Positions 54,913 to 63,413 are shown, counted from the stretch's first letter. The stretch is 64,000 nucleotides of DNA from Arcticimaribacter sp002477625 (GCA_943846665.1 OX044358.1:744001-808000), one strand, 5' to 3'. Numbers and translations are program-made. Notes: generated by a model from the sequence alone, not told the origin.

Positions 54913-55929
54913 ATGAATAAAAAAGTATTGTTAACAGGAATATCTGGTTATATTGGTTTGCATTGCGCCAAAATTCTTCTAGAAAAAGGATACACCGTTG
55001 TCGGAACAGTTAGAAGTACAAATAAAGAAGAGGAGGTTATTAAGACTCTTAATTCAAATTCTGTTTCTATTGAGAACCTTTCTTTTGTACATTTAAACCT
55101 TAGTTCTGATAAAGGATGGGATTCTGCGCTATCTAATTGTAATTATGTTATGCACGTCGCTTCTCCTTTTACTGTAGAAAACCCTAAAAATGATTCAGAC
55201 ATGCTTGGTCCTGCAGTAGATGGAACCCTTAGGGTACTCAAAGCTGCTAAAAAAAATGGTGTGAAACGAGTTGTTTTAACCAGCTCCACGGTCGCTATGA
55301 TGGGAGGTAAAAAAACTGGCACAATTACACCAGATGACTGGAGTGACTTAAATTCAAAAAACATAAGTACGTATTTCAAAAGTAAAACATTGGCAGAGAA
55401 AGCTGCATGGGACTTTATTAATAATCAATCAGGTGATCAATCATTAGAATTAGTCACGATTAACCCAGGAGGAGTTTTTGGACCTCCACTTGGTAATAAC
55501 CTTTCTGGAGCTTCAATGTCCATGATGGTCAAATTTTTAGGAGGAAAAATTCCAATGGTCCCAAATGCATCCTTTCCAATGGTCGATGTACGTGATGTTG
55601 CCTATTTACATGTAGCCGCCCTTACAGAGCCAAAAGCAGCCAACCAACGTTTTATTGCAACAGAAAAAATAGGTAGAAGTTTTCAATCAATATGCCAATT
55701 GCTTATAGACAATGGCTATAAAGGCCCTAGTACCAAATTAGCGCCAAATTTCATGTTAAAATTTTTGTCCATCTTTGACAGAGAGGCCAAAGGTATGTTG
55801 GCTATGCTCGATATGAATCTAAGTGCTGATAATTCTAAAACAATGGAAGTTTTCAATTGGAAACCTATTCCTTTTGAAAAAACACTTTTAGAAACAGCAG
55901 TAGCAGTTACAAAGATTACTTCACATTAA
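54913..55929 (+). CDS. NAD(P)-dependent aldehyde reductase of the extended SDR family (dihydroflavonol reductase-like)
   Basis: The 338-residue protein begins with the Rossmann motif KVLLTGISGYIGLHCAKIL (GxxGxxG). The active site is YFKSK (Tyr and Lys of YxxxK). The extended-SDR segments VMHVASPFTVENP, LTSSTVAMMG and VTINPGGVFGPPLG follow. Relatives reduce aldehydes such as methylglyoxal or similar carbonyls. The exact substrate is unknown. It is divergent from the HxlR regulator and probably controlled by it. Together they make the first accessory block between hairpin repeats 1 and 2. Confidence 0.87.
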   Translation: MNKKVLLTGISGYIGLHCAKILLEKGYTVVGTVRSTNKEEEVIKTLNSNSVSIENLSFVHLNLSSDKGWDSALSNCNYVMHVASPFTVENPKNDSDMLGPAVDGTLRVLKAAKKNGVKRVVLTSSTVAMMGGKKTGTITPDDWSDLNSKNISTYFKSKTLAEKAAWDFINNQSGDQSLELVTINPGGVFGPPLGNNLSGASMSMMVKFLGGKIPMVPNASFPMVDVRDVAYLHVAALTEPKAANQRFIATEKIGRSFQSICQLLIDNGYKGPSTKLAPNFMLKFLSIFDREAKGMLAMLDMNLSADNSKTMEVFNWKPIPFEKTLLETAVAVTKITSH

Positions 55930-56011
55930 TTATTGAACGGATTTAAATCATTAATCAAGATCACTTTACAACATAAAATTGATTGATTTAATTGTATTTA
56001 ATAGATCTCTT

Positions 56012-56099
56012 GAGGTAAAGATAATGTTCGATATTTCCAATGAGTTATCTACTAAAACAATAAAACGGTTATACTTTTATAAAGTGTAGCCGTTTTTTT
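56012..56099 (+). repeat. Hairpin repeat, copy 2 (long form)
   Basis: This copy holds ATGTTCGATATTTCC..., a 25-base flank beginning at 56024, and then the core CTACTAAAACAATAAAACGG from 56049 with the hairpin AAAACGGTTA/TAGCCGTTTT. The flank is shared with copies 3 and 4 but is absent from copy 1, where tRNA-fMet stands instead. Confidence 0.86.
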
Positions 56100-56124
56100 A
56101 TATTTACATCTAATTTTTAATTGA

Positions 56125-56541
56125 ATGATTTATTATTCTAAAGTATCATATACATTATTAAGCGTTGTATTTATAGTTTTTTTTGGGCCATTAATTCCTA
56201 ACTATATTAACGATGGTTTTAACACTAATATGTTCTTAATGACTTTAGCTCTGATCATTTTATTTGGATTAATATTACATATGTTTTTCAATACCACTTA
56301 CAAGATTCAGAATGAAAAACTTTATATAAAATGTGGATTTATTAAATATCGCCCTGTAAATATTGGGGAGATGAAAAAAGTTTCTAAATCATCAAATATC
56401 ATTTCCTCTCCTGCTGCTTCATTTGACAGAATAGAAATCAGATATGGTAAGTTTGAAGAATTAATAATCTCTCCAAAACACAAAACTAAATTTGTTGAAG
56501 ATTTACAAAAAATAAATCCTGAGATTATAAATAATCTTTAG
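56125..56541 (+). CDS. Membrane protein with bacterial PH-like domain (bPH_4/DUF1200 type)
   Basis: The 138-residue protein has two membrane helices near residues 8-27 and 36-54 (LLSVVFIVFFGPLIP, LMTLALIILFGLILHMFF). A PH-like domain follows, with TTYKIQNEKLYIKCGFIKY, SSPAASFDRIEIRYGKFEEL and IISPKHKTKFVEDL. The SPAxSxDRIEIxY and ISPK motifs mark the bPH_4 family, of unknown function. It is the only gene in the second accessory block, between hairpin repeats 2 and 3. Confidence 0.82.
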   Translation: MIYYSKVSYTLLSVVFIVFFGPLIPNYINDGFNTNMFLMTLALIILFGLILHMFFNTTYKIQNEKLYIKCGFIKYRPVNIGEMKKVSKSSNIISSPAASFDRIEIRYGKFEELIISPKHKTKFVEDLQKINPEIINNL

Positions 56542-56587
56542 AGACAAGTTTCTTTATTAAATAGTTTGTTAACTCAAAATCTCTTTG

Positions 56588-56674
56588 GTTAAAACTTATG
56601 TTCGATATTTCAATAGAGTTATCTACTAAAACAATAAAACGGTTATACTTTTATAAAGTGTAACCGTTTTTTTA
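56588..56674 (+). repeat. Hairpin repeat, copy 3 (long form)
   Basis: The long flank (ATGTTCGATATTTCAATAGA, from 56598) is followed by the core from 56623 and the hairpin with a T-rich tail. It differs from copy 4 by a small shift in the flank (CAATAGAG against CCAATGAG). Confidence 0.86.
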
Positions 56675-56695
56675 TTACTAACGATGGCTATTCAA

Positions 56696-56908
56696 TTAAG
56701 GAAGTATGAACAAATCTTCAACTGAACAATTTAAAGTCTTTGAAATTTTCAATGCTAATACGGTAGATGGAACATATACTCCATTTTCTATGGCATTAAT
56801 ACTCTTTCTTGATACCTCCGCTTTTATAGATAATTCTTGCTGAGTTAAACCACAAGTCTTCCTCAGTTGTTCTAAATTATTTAAAAGTTTTGAATGGTTC
56901 CTGCCCAT
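56696..56908 (-). CDS. XRE family helix-turn-helix regulator
   Basis: This 70-residue Cro/CI-type DNA-binding protein contains LEQLRKTCGLTQQELSIKAE, VSRKSINAIENGVYVPS and LALKISKTLNCSVEDLF. The whole length is the helix-turn-helix domain. It follows the broken membrane-protein gene on the same strand and probably represses their shared promoter at 57324-57367. It belongs to the third accessory block. Confidence 0.9.
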   Translation of the reverse strand: MGRNHSKLLNNLEQLRKTCGLTQQELSIKAEVSRKSINAIENGVYVPSTVLALKISKTLNCSVEDLFILP

Positions 56909-56910
56909 AA

Positions 56911-57045
56911 TTATTCCTTTTCATATTTTTCAACGGCATCAGTTAATTCTTTACCAGTATTTGGATAGAGGTATCCTGCAATCATTGTTCCGATTCCAAT
57001 TAATCCAACCAAAGCACCAACACCTTTTAGTATATTCCAATTGCA
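56911..57045 (-). pseudogene. 3' part of the adjacent small membrane protein, in another frame
   Basis: The minus strand reads WNILKGVGALVGLIGIGTMI and AGYLYPNTGKELTDAVEKYE before TAA at 56913-56911. It has no good start codon and continues the sequence of the 57027-57299 gene after a one-base shift. The stop is two bases before the XRE ATG. It looks like the lost C-terminal half (second membrane helix and acidic tail) of the neighbouring membrane protein. Confidence 0.6.
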
Positions 57046-57299
57046 TAATATCCAAGAAGGTATAGACCAATACCAACAAAAATTGTGATGACTCCGTTTC
57101 TACGATAATCTATTGGCTCCTTTTTTCTTTCATCAAAAATACTTAGTAATTCATCTAATTTTGAAGAGTCATCTATATTTTTGGAAATCTCTATTATAGT
57201 TTTATTTTTCTCTTTACCTTCTTTATATTGCCAGTAAAATACCGATACTGGTATTATTACTCCAATTAACATTCCAAAAAGCGGGATAATATTTTCCAT
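57027..57299 (-). CDS. Small membrane protein (DUF6249-like), probably frame-shifted near its 3' end
   Basis: This 90-residue product starts at ATG 57299 (MENIIPLFGMLIGVIIPVSV). It has an N-terminal helix, a charged linker (YKEGKEKNKTIIEISKNIDD) and a second helix (NGVITIFVGIGLYLLGYYAI). It ends abruptly at TAA 57027, while a membrane-like continuation sits in the next frame. An in-frame ATG 39 bases further upstream is set aside because it lies in the promoter. It is paired with the XRE regulator downstream, a common small-regulator/membrane-protein pair. Function unknown. Confidence 0.65.
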   Translation of the reverse strand: MENIIPLFGMLIGVIIPVSVFYWQYKEGKEKNKTIIEISKNIDDSSKLDELLSIFDERKKEPIDYRRNGVITIFVGIGLYLLGYYAIGIY

Positions 57300-57323
57300 A
57301 ATTTTATATGTTTGATTAATGTA

Positions 57324-57367
57324 ACGCAAACGTAACATTAATTTTTATGATACGCAAACGTTACATT
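57324..57367 (-). promoter_or_regulatory. XRE promoter with two operator-like direct repeats
   Basis: ACGCAAACGTAACATT (57324-57339) and ACGCAAACGTTACATT (57352-57367) are nearly identical and 28 bases apart. On the minus strand the first includes a TACGTTTG -7 box (57334-57327). The second supplies the TTG of the -33 box (57357-57355), exactly 20 bases away, the same gap as in the rRNA promoter. A protein binding both repeats would cover both promoter elements, which suggests autorepression by the XRE protein. Confidence 0.72.
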
Positions 57368-57432
57368 TAAATAATTTCTTAAATTTTATGAATCAGTAAT
57401 TCTATTTTATCTGCAGCAGCGTTAAATTCTTT

Positions 57433-57520
57433 AGGAGTAAAACTAATGTTCGATATTTCCAATGAGTTATCTACTAAAACAATAAAACGGTTATACTTTT
57501 ATAGAGTGTAACCGTTTTTA
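57433..57520 (+). repeat. Hairpin repeat, copy 4 (long form)
   Basis: The flank begins ATGTTCGATATTTCC at 57445. The core CTACTAAAACAATAAAACGG starts at 57471 and the hairpin ends at 57520. The stop codon of the mannitol-type dehydrogenase gene lies just beyond (57522), so the hairpin also serves as its terminator. This is the right-hand boundary of the accessory region. Confidence 0.86.
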
Positions 57521-57521
57521 T

Positions 57522-59021
57522 TTATATCAAATGATTGTCTTGATTAATTAATATCATAAGCTTATGGATGTTGGGCTCTTTATAAATTGCCTCAGTCATT
57601 TTGGAGTACTGTTTTACGAATCGTTGATTATCGAGCAGGTTGCCAAAAATATCGGATATTCTTAAAAAGCTAAGATGATTTTGTTCATACTTTTTTGCGT
57701 TACGATGAAGTTCTTCTTTTCGTTCATCAATTACGTCAATTTCATTATGGTTTATATCCATACGTTTATCGCTATAGTAACACCATGCTGCCAAAATAAA
57801 TGTCCCATAGCGTATACTCCCTTCAGTAGCTAAATTTTCGAGTATAGTTGGAATCAAGAATTTAGATAATTTTGCAGAACTTTCAGAACAGATTCTTCGT
57901 ACACCATCTTTTATATTGGGATTGGCAAATCTTTTTTCTAAACTATTTTTATAATCTGTTAAGTCAATTCCTTCAATTTCGCCTAATTGGGGAGTAACTT
58001 CATTGTCCATAAATTGTCTCATGAATGTGGCGAAAATTTTGTCTTCCATACACGCATTGATGGTGTCATGACCATGTATGGCTCCTGGAATTCCCAAAAC
58101 GGAATGCCCTGCATTCAACAAACGAATCTTCATTTTTTCGTAAGGGGTAACATCTGGGACAAATTGAACTCCAAGTTTTTCGAGAGGAGGTCTCCCGTTC
58201 GAAAAATTATCTTCGATTACCCATTGAATATAAGGTTCGCAAACAATTGGCCAAGCGTCTTTTAGTTGATGTTTAGTGTTTAAGAAATCAATTGACGATT
58301 GTGGAGTAACAGGTGTTATTCTGTCTACCATAGAGTTTGGAAAACGAACTTCATTTTTTATCCAATTGTAAAGGGATGGATTTTTTTTCTTAACAAAAGA
58401 CAAGATCATTGAACGCGTTACAGCTCCATTGTGTTGAATATTGTCGCATGATAAAATAGTGAATGCAACTAAACCGTTGTTTCGTCGTTTATCTAATGCT
58501 GCAGCCAAGTAACCAAAAACCGTTTTTGGATTATTTGGGTATTGAAGATCATGTTGAATATCGGGATTATCAAAATCAAATGCACCGGTATTCGGATTGA
58601 AATTATAACCTCCTTCTGTAATAGTTAATGAAACAATTTTGGTGTCAGCATGCGCCATGCGATCAATCGCCAAATCGGGTGTTTCAAAAGCGAAAATATA
58701 ATCTACTATAGATCCTATAACTTCACAGGTTTCGTGTCCTTCCGGATGCTGTGTAATGAGAGTATAGAGGCAATCTTGTTGCTCTAATACAGTAGCAATA
58801 TTCCTGTCCCCTTCTCGTAAACCGATACCACAGATTCCCCATTCAGAATTTTGAGCATCTCCAAGTAATTGATGGATATAATAAGCCTGATGTGATCGAT
58901 GAAACCCACCAACTCCTATATGAACGATGCCTGACTTGACCAAATCCCTTTCATAGGTTGGGCAAGGAAGTTGGGACGCAATGGAGTTTATGTTTTGCTG
59001 TTTTAATTGAATTGTACTCAT
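57522..59021 (-). CDS. Mannitol dehydrogenase family protein (mannitol 2-dehydrogenase/fructuronate reductase)
   Basis: The 499-residue protein belongs to the long-chain mannitol dehydrogenase family, which oxidises mannitol to fructose or reduces hexuronates. It shows the NAD-binding start IVHIGVGGFHRSHQAYYI, the motif FPNSMVDRITP, and the catalytic lysine region KMKIRLLNAGHSVLG. The length is standard. It begins 7 bases after the NCS1 permease gene stop, so the two form an operon. A fructokinase lies across the divergent control region, which points to mannitol as substrate. The stop touches hairpin copy 4. Confidence 0.88.
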   Translation of the reverse strand: MSTIQLKQQNINSIASQLPCPTYERDLVKSGIVHIGVGGFHRSHQAYYIHQLLGDAQNSEWGICGIGLREGDRNIATVLEQQDCLYTLITQHPEGHETCEVIGSIVDYIFAFETPDLAIDRMAHADTKIVSLTITEGGYNFNPNTGAFDFDNPDIQHDLQYPNNPKTVFGYLAAALDKRRNNGLVAFTILSCDNIQHNGAVTRSMILSFVKKKNPSLYNWIKNEVRFPNSMVDRITPVTPQSSIDFLNTKHQLKDAWPIVCEPYIQWVIEDNFSNGRPPLEKLGVQFVPDVTPYEKMKIRLLNAGHSVLGIPGAIHGHDTINACMEDKIFATFMRQFMDNEVTPQLGEIEGIDLTDYKNSLEKRFANPNIKDGVRRICSESSAKLSKFLIPTILENLATEGSIRYGTFILAAWCYYSDKRMDINHNEIDVIDERKEELHRNAKKYEQNHLSFLRISDIFGNLLDNQRFVKQYSKMTEAIYKEPNIHKLMILINQDNHLI

Positions 59022-59027
59022 TGTATC

Positions 59028-60746
59028 TTATCCGTTATTTAATGACTTGCGTCTCTGCATCGCCCAATAGGCTGCAATGAAATATATTAGGGTACAGGCA
59101 AAACCAATTTGATAAAAAACCGCTCTATTGGAAATATAGGCTGCTTCATCTGGACTTGCTACCAATGTTTTTATAGCTAAAAACAGCGTTAATCCGAGAA
59201 CGCCATATGAAACAAGCTTCAAGGCTTTTGTAAATATCGAGATATCTTGCACTGTTTCTGGTTCTTCTTCCTCCAACTTTTCGTGATACTTTACGATCGC
59301 TTTATTATATGCATCTTCCTTCTTTTCATCTTCTGGATATTTTTTATTGGCACCATATTTACCCGCCAAGAAGGTGTAAACCAATATTGTGAAAAACCAA
59401 GTTGGAATGAATAGGTAATAGAAAGACATGACGTCAAGTGCATTGAGACCAAAGCCGAAAATGAGGCCAATAATCCAAGACAAAACGGCTGGAGAACTAT
59501 TTTTGTATTCTTGGAATTTCGACCAATAACGGGTGTAGCCAATTTTAGGGAAAATTTGGTGTTCAGTGAATACAATTGCTCCAACAGGAACAACTAACAG
59601 GCCTGCGTAGGTCAACAGCGGTAATATTTGTGAAAATACAAAAGGGAAACAAGCAACAATGATCATGGCTACTCCAACAATCATAGTTGTTTTTCTCAGC
59701 GAATGATTGGTGTAGATTGCTTGTGCAGCTAACCCTGCTCTATATAAATTGGTGATAGCGGTTGTCCAACCAGCCACAATAACAATAACAAAACCAGACC
59801 ATCCAAGAGCATAGTAAGCAACATCGCCTGGATCGAGTTGTACAATTGATTCTCCTAAAATCACAGCGGTACCAGCGCCCATGATTCCGGCAGCAATCCA
59901 AGCAATATAATGCCCAAAAAGCATCCCAGTACTGGTTGCAAGACCGTAGTGTTTTTTCTTGGCAAAACGCAACAAGGCCATATCAATTAAACCGAAATGA
60001 GTAATCGTATTTGCTGCCCATCCAAAACCGATGACTTCGACTAATCCGATTCCGGGTTTGCCGTCACTGTTTACACCTGTCCAAATAGACTGATTTCCGA
60101 TATCAACAAAATCTGCCCAGCTACCTGGAAGAGTGAACCCTAAAACATCTAAAGAAAGTGCTGGCATTAAAACAATTGCCCCACTGGCAAACATAGTGAA
60201 TAACCAAGGGGCACAAATGCCCGAAAAGTCTGAGACTGCTTTGAAACCATATAGGGCTACAAACACTACAAATATTCCTACGAGTAGAACAATTAACACA
60301 AACCACAAATTCGTTGGATACCAATCGAGCTGAGCAGGAATTCCAAAGGCAAATCTGACAGCAGTAGAAGACACGGTAACCATTGCAGCAGAAATGACTG
60401 TGAATATCAGAATATTCGCCCAGTTATATAATTTGGACATCGAATCACCAGCAATTTTATTGAGATAAGTGTACAGACTTAGACGGGTTTCAACAGCAAT
60501 TGGACTTGTTATCAAAGTCCAGCTTAAAACGGCCAAGACATTTCCAATGAGCAAGCCAAGAATAATGTCCATTGTCTTTGCGCCTAAAGCAACAAAAGTT
60601 GCTCCAATGACAAACTCTGTAGCTGCGACATGTTCTGCTGCATACAAGCCCGCAAAATGAGTCCAATTGTGTAATTTATACTTTGGAACAGGAAGCTGTT
60701 CTTCATGCATGTTTTCGAATTGTTGAAAATCAGTTGCTTTGTTCAT
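59028..60746 (-). CDS. NCS1 family (purine-cytosine permease-like) transporter
   Basis: This 572-residue membrane protein has about 12 helices. It opens LHNWTHFAGLYAAEHVAATE, then VIGATFVALGAKTMDIILGL, and GFGWAANTITHFGLIDMALL in the core, a pattern of the NCS1 transporters. A charged cytoplasmic loop lies near residues 480-510 (EEEEPETVQD). NCS1 proteins usually carry nucleobases, hydantoins or thiamine. Its place as first gene before a mannitol-type dehydrogenase suggests it brings in a polyol instead. That role is inferred from neighbours only. Confidence 0.78.
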   Translation of the reverse strand: MNKATDFQQFENMHEEQLPVPKYKLHNWTHFAGLYAAEHVAATEFVIGATFVALGAKTMDIILGLLIGNVLAVLSWTLITSPIAVETRLSLYTYLNKIAGDSMSKLYNWANILIFTVISAAMVTVSSTAVRFAFGIPAQLDWYPTNLWFVLIVLLVGIFVVFVALYGFKAVSDFSGICAPWLFTMFASGAIVLMPALSLDVLGFTLPGSWADFVDIGNQSIWTGVNSDGKPGIGLVEVIGFGWAANTITHFGLIDMALLRFAKKKHYGLATSTGMLFGHYIAWIAAGIMGAGTAVILGESIVQLDPGDVAYYALGWSGFVIVIVAGWTTAITNLYRAGLAAQAIYTNHSLRKTTMIVGVAMIIVACFPFVFSQILPLLTYAGLLVVPVGAIVFTEHQIFPKIGYTRYWSKFQEYKNSSPAVLSWIIGLIFGFGLNALDVMSFYYLFIPTWFFTILVYTFLAGKYGANKKYPEDEKKEDAYNKAIVKYHEKLEEEEPETVQDISIFTKALKLVSYGVLGLTLFLAIKTLVASPDEAAYISNRAVFYQIGFACTLIYFIAAYWAMQRRKSLNNG

Positions 60747-60758
60747 TTTTATCTTTTA

Positions 60759-60770
60759 ATTACCGGTAAT
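60759..60770. promoter_or_regulatory. Palindromic operator candidate between the divergent sugar genes
   Basis: ATTACCGGTAAT is a perfect 12-bp palindrome with a central CG, like LacI-family operators. It lies 13 bases upstream of the permease ATG. An AATACT...AGTATT inverted repeat follows at 60768-60788. A LacI-type regulator is not encoded in the window. A near -7 match (TATATTTA, 61003-61010) serves the MFS gene on the other side of the 283-bp gap. Confidence 0.55.
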
Positions 60771-61029
60771 ACTAACTATTATAGTATTAAAGGGAGGTGA
60801 TAAGGACTTTTGATTGGGTTTATTGGCATTCAAAAAATAACTATTTCGAATTTTTTTCTTATATCCTATACCCCTATATTTTTTGTATTTCCCAAACTTA
60901 CAAAATCATCTTCTATATATCCTTTTTTCATTTCCGAAGTCTGGATCTAATCGAATAGAAACTTGAATCTGACAATCAAGATGCGGTCCTCTATAATATG
61001 AGTATATTTAGACTTTAACGATTTTCAAA

Positions 61030-62346
61030 ATGAACAAAGTATTTAAAATATCCTTGATTTCGGCCTTAGCTGGTTTCTTGTTTGGGTTTGACACCGTAGT
61101 TATTTCTGGAGCGGATCAACAGCTTCAAAGCTTGTGGAGCACCTCCGATCTTTTTCACGGAACCTTTGTAATGTCCATGGCTTTGTGGGGAACAGTACTG
61201 GGTGCCATTTTCGCTAGTTACCCCTGTAATTACTTTGGAAGAAAAAACACCCTAATTGGAATTGGTGTCTTATACCTTATTTCTGCTCTAGGTTCAGGCT
61301 TAGCATTAGACCCCTATACTTTTTCGTTTTTTAGGTTTCTAGGAGGAATAGGCGTTGGAGCCTCTACTATTGCTGCACCAACCTATGTTTCTGAAATTGC
61401 CCCTGCTCACAAAAGAGGTCAGTTGGTTGCCCTATATCAATTCAATATTGTGTTTGGAATCTTAGTTGCTTTCATCTCTAATTTTCTATTGAAAGACGTT
61501 GGAACACAACCTTGGCGTTGGATGGTTGGTATTGAAGCATTACCAGCAGTTTTATATCTTTTAGGGATTCTAACCGTACCAAAAAGTCCTCGATGGGTAC
61601 TTTTTAAGTTAAAAGATTTAGCCCAAGCACAGGCAATCTTTAAAGAAATTAGCGGGAAAGAATTAACCGGTTCTAAGATCGAAGAAATTCAAGTAGAACA
61701 AGAGTCAGACAATCAAAAACCTTTGTTTTCTAAAACCTATCGATTTCCCATAATCTTAGCCTTCTTAATTGCGTTTTTTAATCAACTTTCAGGGATCAAT
61801 GCCTTTTTATACTATGCACCTCGAATTTTTGAAGCCGCTGGACTGGAAGAAAGTGCTGCCTTATTGAGTAGTATTGGGATTGGAGTAACCAACTTAATTT
61901 TTACACTCTTAGGGCTGTACTTAATAGACAAAATAGGAAGGAGACTTTTGATGATTATCGGTTCGATTGGCTACATCATTTCATTGTCATTGGTTTCCAT
62001 TGCATTTTTACAAGGATGGCAAGGCATTAGTGTTCCTGTCTTTTTATTCCTATTTATAGCTTCTCATGCAATTGGTCAAGGGGCCGTTATTTGGGTTTTC
62101 ATCTCTGAGATTTTCCCAGACAGTCTTCGAGCTCAAGGACAATCGTTTGGATGTTCTGTCCATTGGGTACTGGCCGCACTTATTACACTTTTCATGCCCG
62201 TAGCCTTGTCTGCATTCCCAAATCCTGGCTACGTTTTTATTTTATTCGCTGGGATGATGGTCCTCCAACTTGTATTTGTTTTATTCATGATGCCAGAAAC
62301 TAAAGGGATTTCGCTTGAACGCCTAAGTAAGCAGCTAATTAAGTAA
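61030..62346 (+). CDS. Sugar porter family MFS transporter
   Basis: The 438-residue protein has the sugar-porter features: GFLFGFDTVVISGADQQL in helix 1, FGRKNTLIG after helix 2, the loop APAHKRGQLVALYQ (PESPR-like motif KSPRW after helix 6), and FNQLSGINAFLYYAPRIFE in helix 7. The end is PETKGISLERL, all hallmarks of the family. It is four bases upstream of the fructokinase gene and divergent from the permease and dehydrogenase pair. Likely substrates are fructose or a related hexose. Confidence 0.9.
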   Translation: MNKVFKISLISALAGFLFGFDTVVISGADQQLQSLWSTSDLFHGTFVMSMALWGTVLGAIFASYPCNYFGRKNTLIGIGVLYLISALGSGLALDPYTFSFFRFLGGIGVGASTIAAPTYVSEIAPAHKRGQLVALYQFNIVFGILVAFISNFLLKDVGTQPWRWMVGIEALPAVLYLLGILTVPKSPRWVLFKLKDLAQAQAIFKEISGKELTGSKIEEIQVEQESDNQKPLFSKTYRFPIILAFLIAFFNQLSGINAFLYYAPRIFEAAGLEESAALLSSIGIGVTNLIFTLLGLYLIDKIGRRLLMIIGSIGYIISLSLVSIAFLQGWQGISVPVFLFLFIASHAIGQGAVIWVFISEIFPDSLRAQGQSFGCSVHWVLAALITLFMPVALSAFPNPGYVFILFAGMMVLQLVFVLFMMPETKGISLERLSKQLIK

Positions 62347-62349
62347 TTC

Positions 62350-63237
62350 ATGAAAAAGGTAGTATGTTTTGGAGAAGTTTTATGGGATCTTTTTCCAGAG
62401 GAAAAAAAATTAGGCGGTGCACCCTTGAATGTTGCCTTACGCATCAAATCTTGGGGTATGGATTCGCAGATGATCAGTAGCGTTGGAAATGACATACAGG
62501 GGCAGGAAATCATTGCTCAAATAAAAGCGCTGGGTCTGGATCCTAAATACATACAAATAAATAACAAGTTTGATACTGGTAGCGTTACTGTAACGCTAGA
62601 TCAACAAGATTCGGCATCCTATGAAATCAATCATCCTGTTAGTTGGGATAAAATTGAATTACAACCCGAACATAAAGAACTCCTGTATACTTCCGATGCT
62701 TTTGTTTTTGGAAGCCTCGTCGCTCGTGATTCTGTATCTAAAAAATGTTTGCTAGACTTATTAGAAATTGCCCCCTACCCTGTTTTTGATGTTAACTTGA
62801 GAGTTCCCCACTACTCCATTCCAGATGTAGAATTATTTATGAGTCAGTCGAATTTCATTAAATTCAACGACGAAGAAATAGAAGAAATTTGTGTTGCGCT
62901 AGGCATGAAAACCAAGAGCTTAAAAGAACAAATTCAATTCATTGCAAACAAAACCGATACCCCTACAATTTGCGTAACCTTGGGCAAAGACGGTGCAGTT
63001 TTATTTCACGAAGGAGTTTTTTATACTCAAAAGGGCTATCCTGCTCAAGTTATGGATACCGTTGGAGCTGGGGACTCGTTCCTAGGGACGCTTTTAAGCT
63101 TGCTCCTTCAAGAGAAAACCCCAGATGAGTCACTGGGAAAAGCCTGTGCAATGGGAGCGCTTGTAGCTCAAGAAAAAGGAGCGAATCCAGTAATCACAGA
63201 ACAGATGTTATCCAATTTTATGAAGCAAGTAAATTAA
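62350..63237 (+). CDS. Fructokinase (PfkB family carbohydrate kinase)
   Basis: The 295-residue ribokinase-like protein has GEVLWDLFPEEKKLGGAPLN at the start. The PfkB signature DTVGAGDSFLGTLLSLLLQ carries the catalytic Asp, and NLRVP and TLGKDGAVLF are also present. The GGAPLNVA motif and length point to fructokinase (fructose to fructose-6-phosphate). It lies four bases after the MFS gene. With the dehydrogenase it completes a route from mannitol to fructose-6-phosphate. Confidence 0.92.
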   Translation: MKKVVCFGEVLWDLFPEEKKLGGAPLNVALRIKSWGMDSQMISSVGNDIQGQEIIAQIKALGLDPKYIQINNKFDTGSVTVTLDQQDSASYEINHPVSWDKIELQPEHKELLYTSDAFVFGSLVARDSVSKKCLLDLLEIAPYPVFDVNLRVPHYSIPDVELFMSQSNFIKFNDEEIEEICVALGMKTKSLKEQIQFIANKTDTPTICVTLGKDGAVLFHEGVFYTQKGYPAQVMDTVGAGDSFLGTLLSLLLQEKTPDESLGKACAMGALVAQEKGANPVITEQMLSNFMKQVN

Positions 63238-63413
63238 TCCTCTAAAGATTGTGCTGAAAACGATTGAAGGCTTTCTTCAAAAGAATATTGAATTTGAATC
63301 GGACGACAACATACTTCACAATCCTCAATATACTGTTGTTCTTGATTCGATGGTTCGAGTAACATAGAAATTTCTTCCCAGCAATAGGGACATTGAAAAA
63401 AATGCTCTTCCAT
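63234..63413 (-). CDS. CPxCG-type cysteine-rich small protein
   Basis: This 59-residue protein begins MEEHFFQCPYCWEEISMLLE and continues YIEDCEVCCRPIQIQYSF. Two CxxC pairs suggest a zinc ribbon (PF14255 type). The ATG at 63413 overlaps the stop of the ABC-F gene by one base (TAATG), so translation is probably coupled. The stop overlaps the fructokinase end, tail to tail. Function unknown. Confidence 0.88.
   Translation of the reverse strand: MEEHFFQCPYCWEEISMLLEPSNQEQQYIEDCEVCCRPIQIQYSFEESLQSFSAQSLED

Noticed and set aside
56024..56088. A 21-codon plus-strand ORF (MFDISNELSTKTIKRLYFY...) in hairpin copies 2 to 4
   Set aside because: The ORF is open in all three copies. However, substitutions between copies are conservative on the minus strand and not on the plus strand, and it ends inside the hairpin. 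It is probably a by-product of the repeat.
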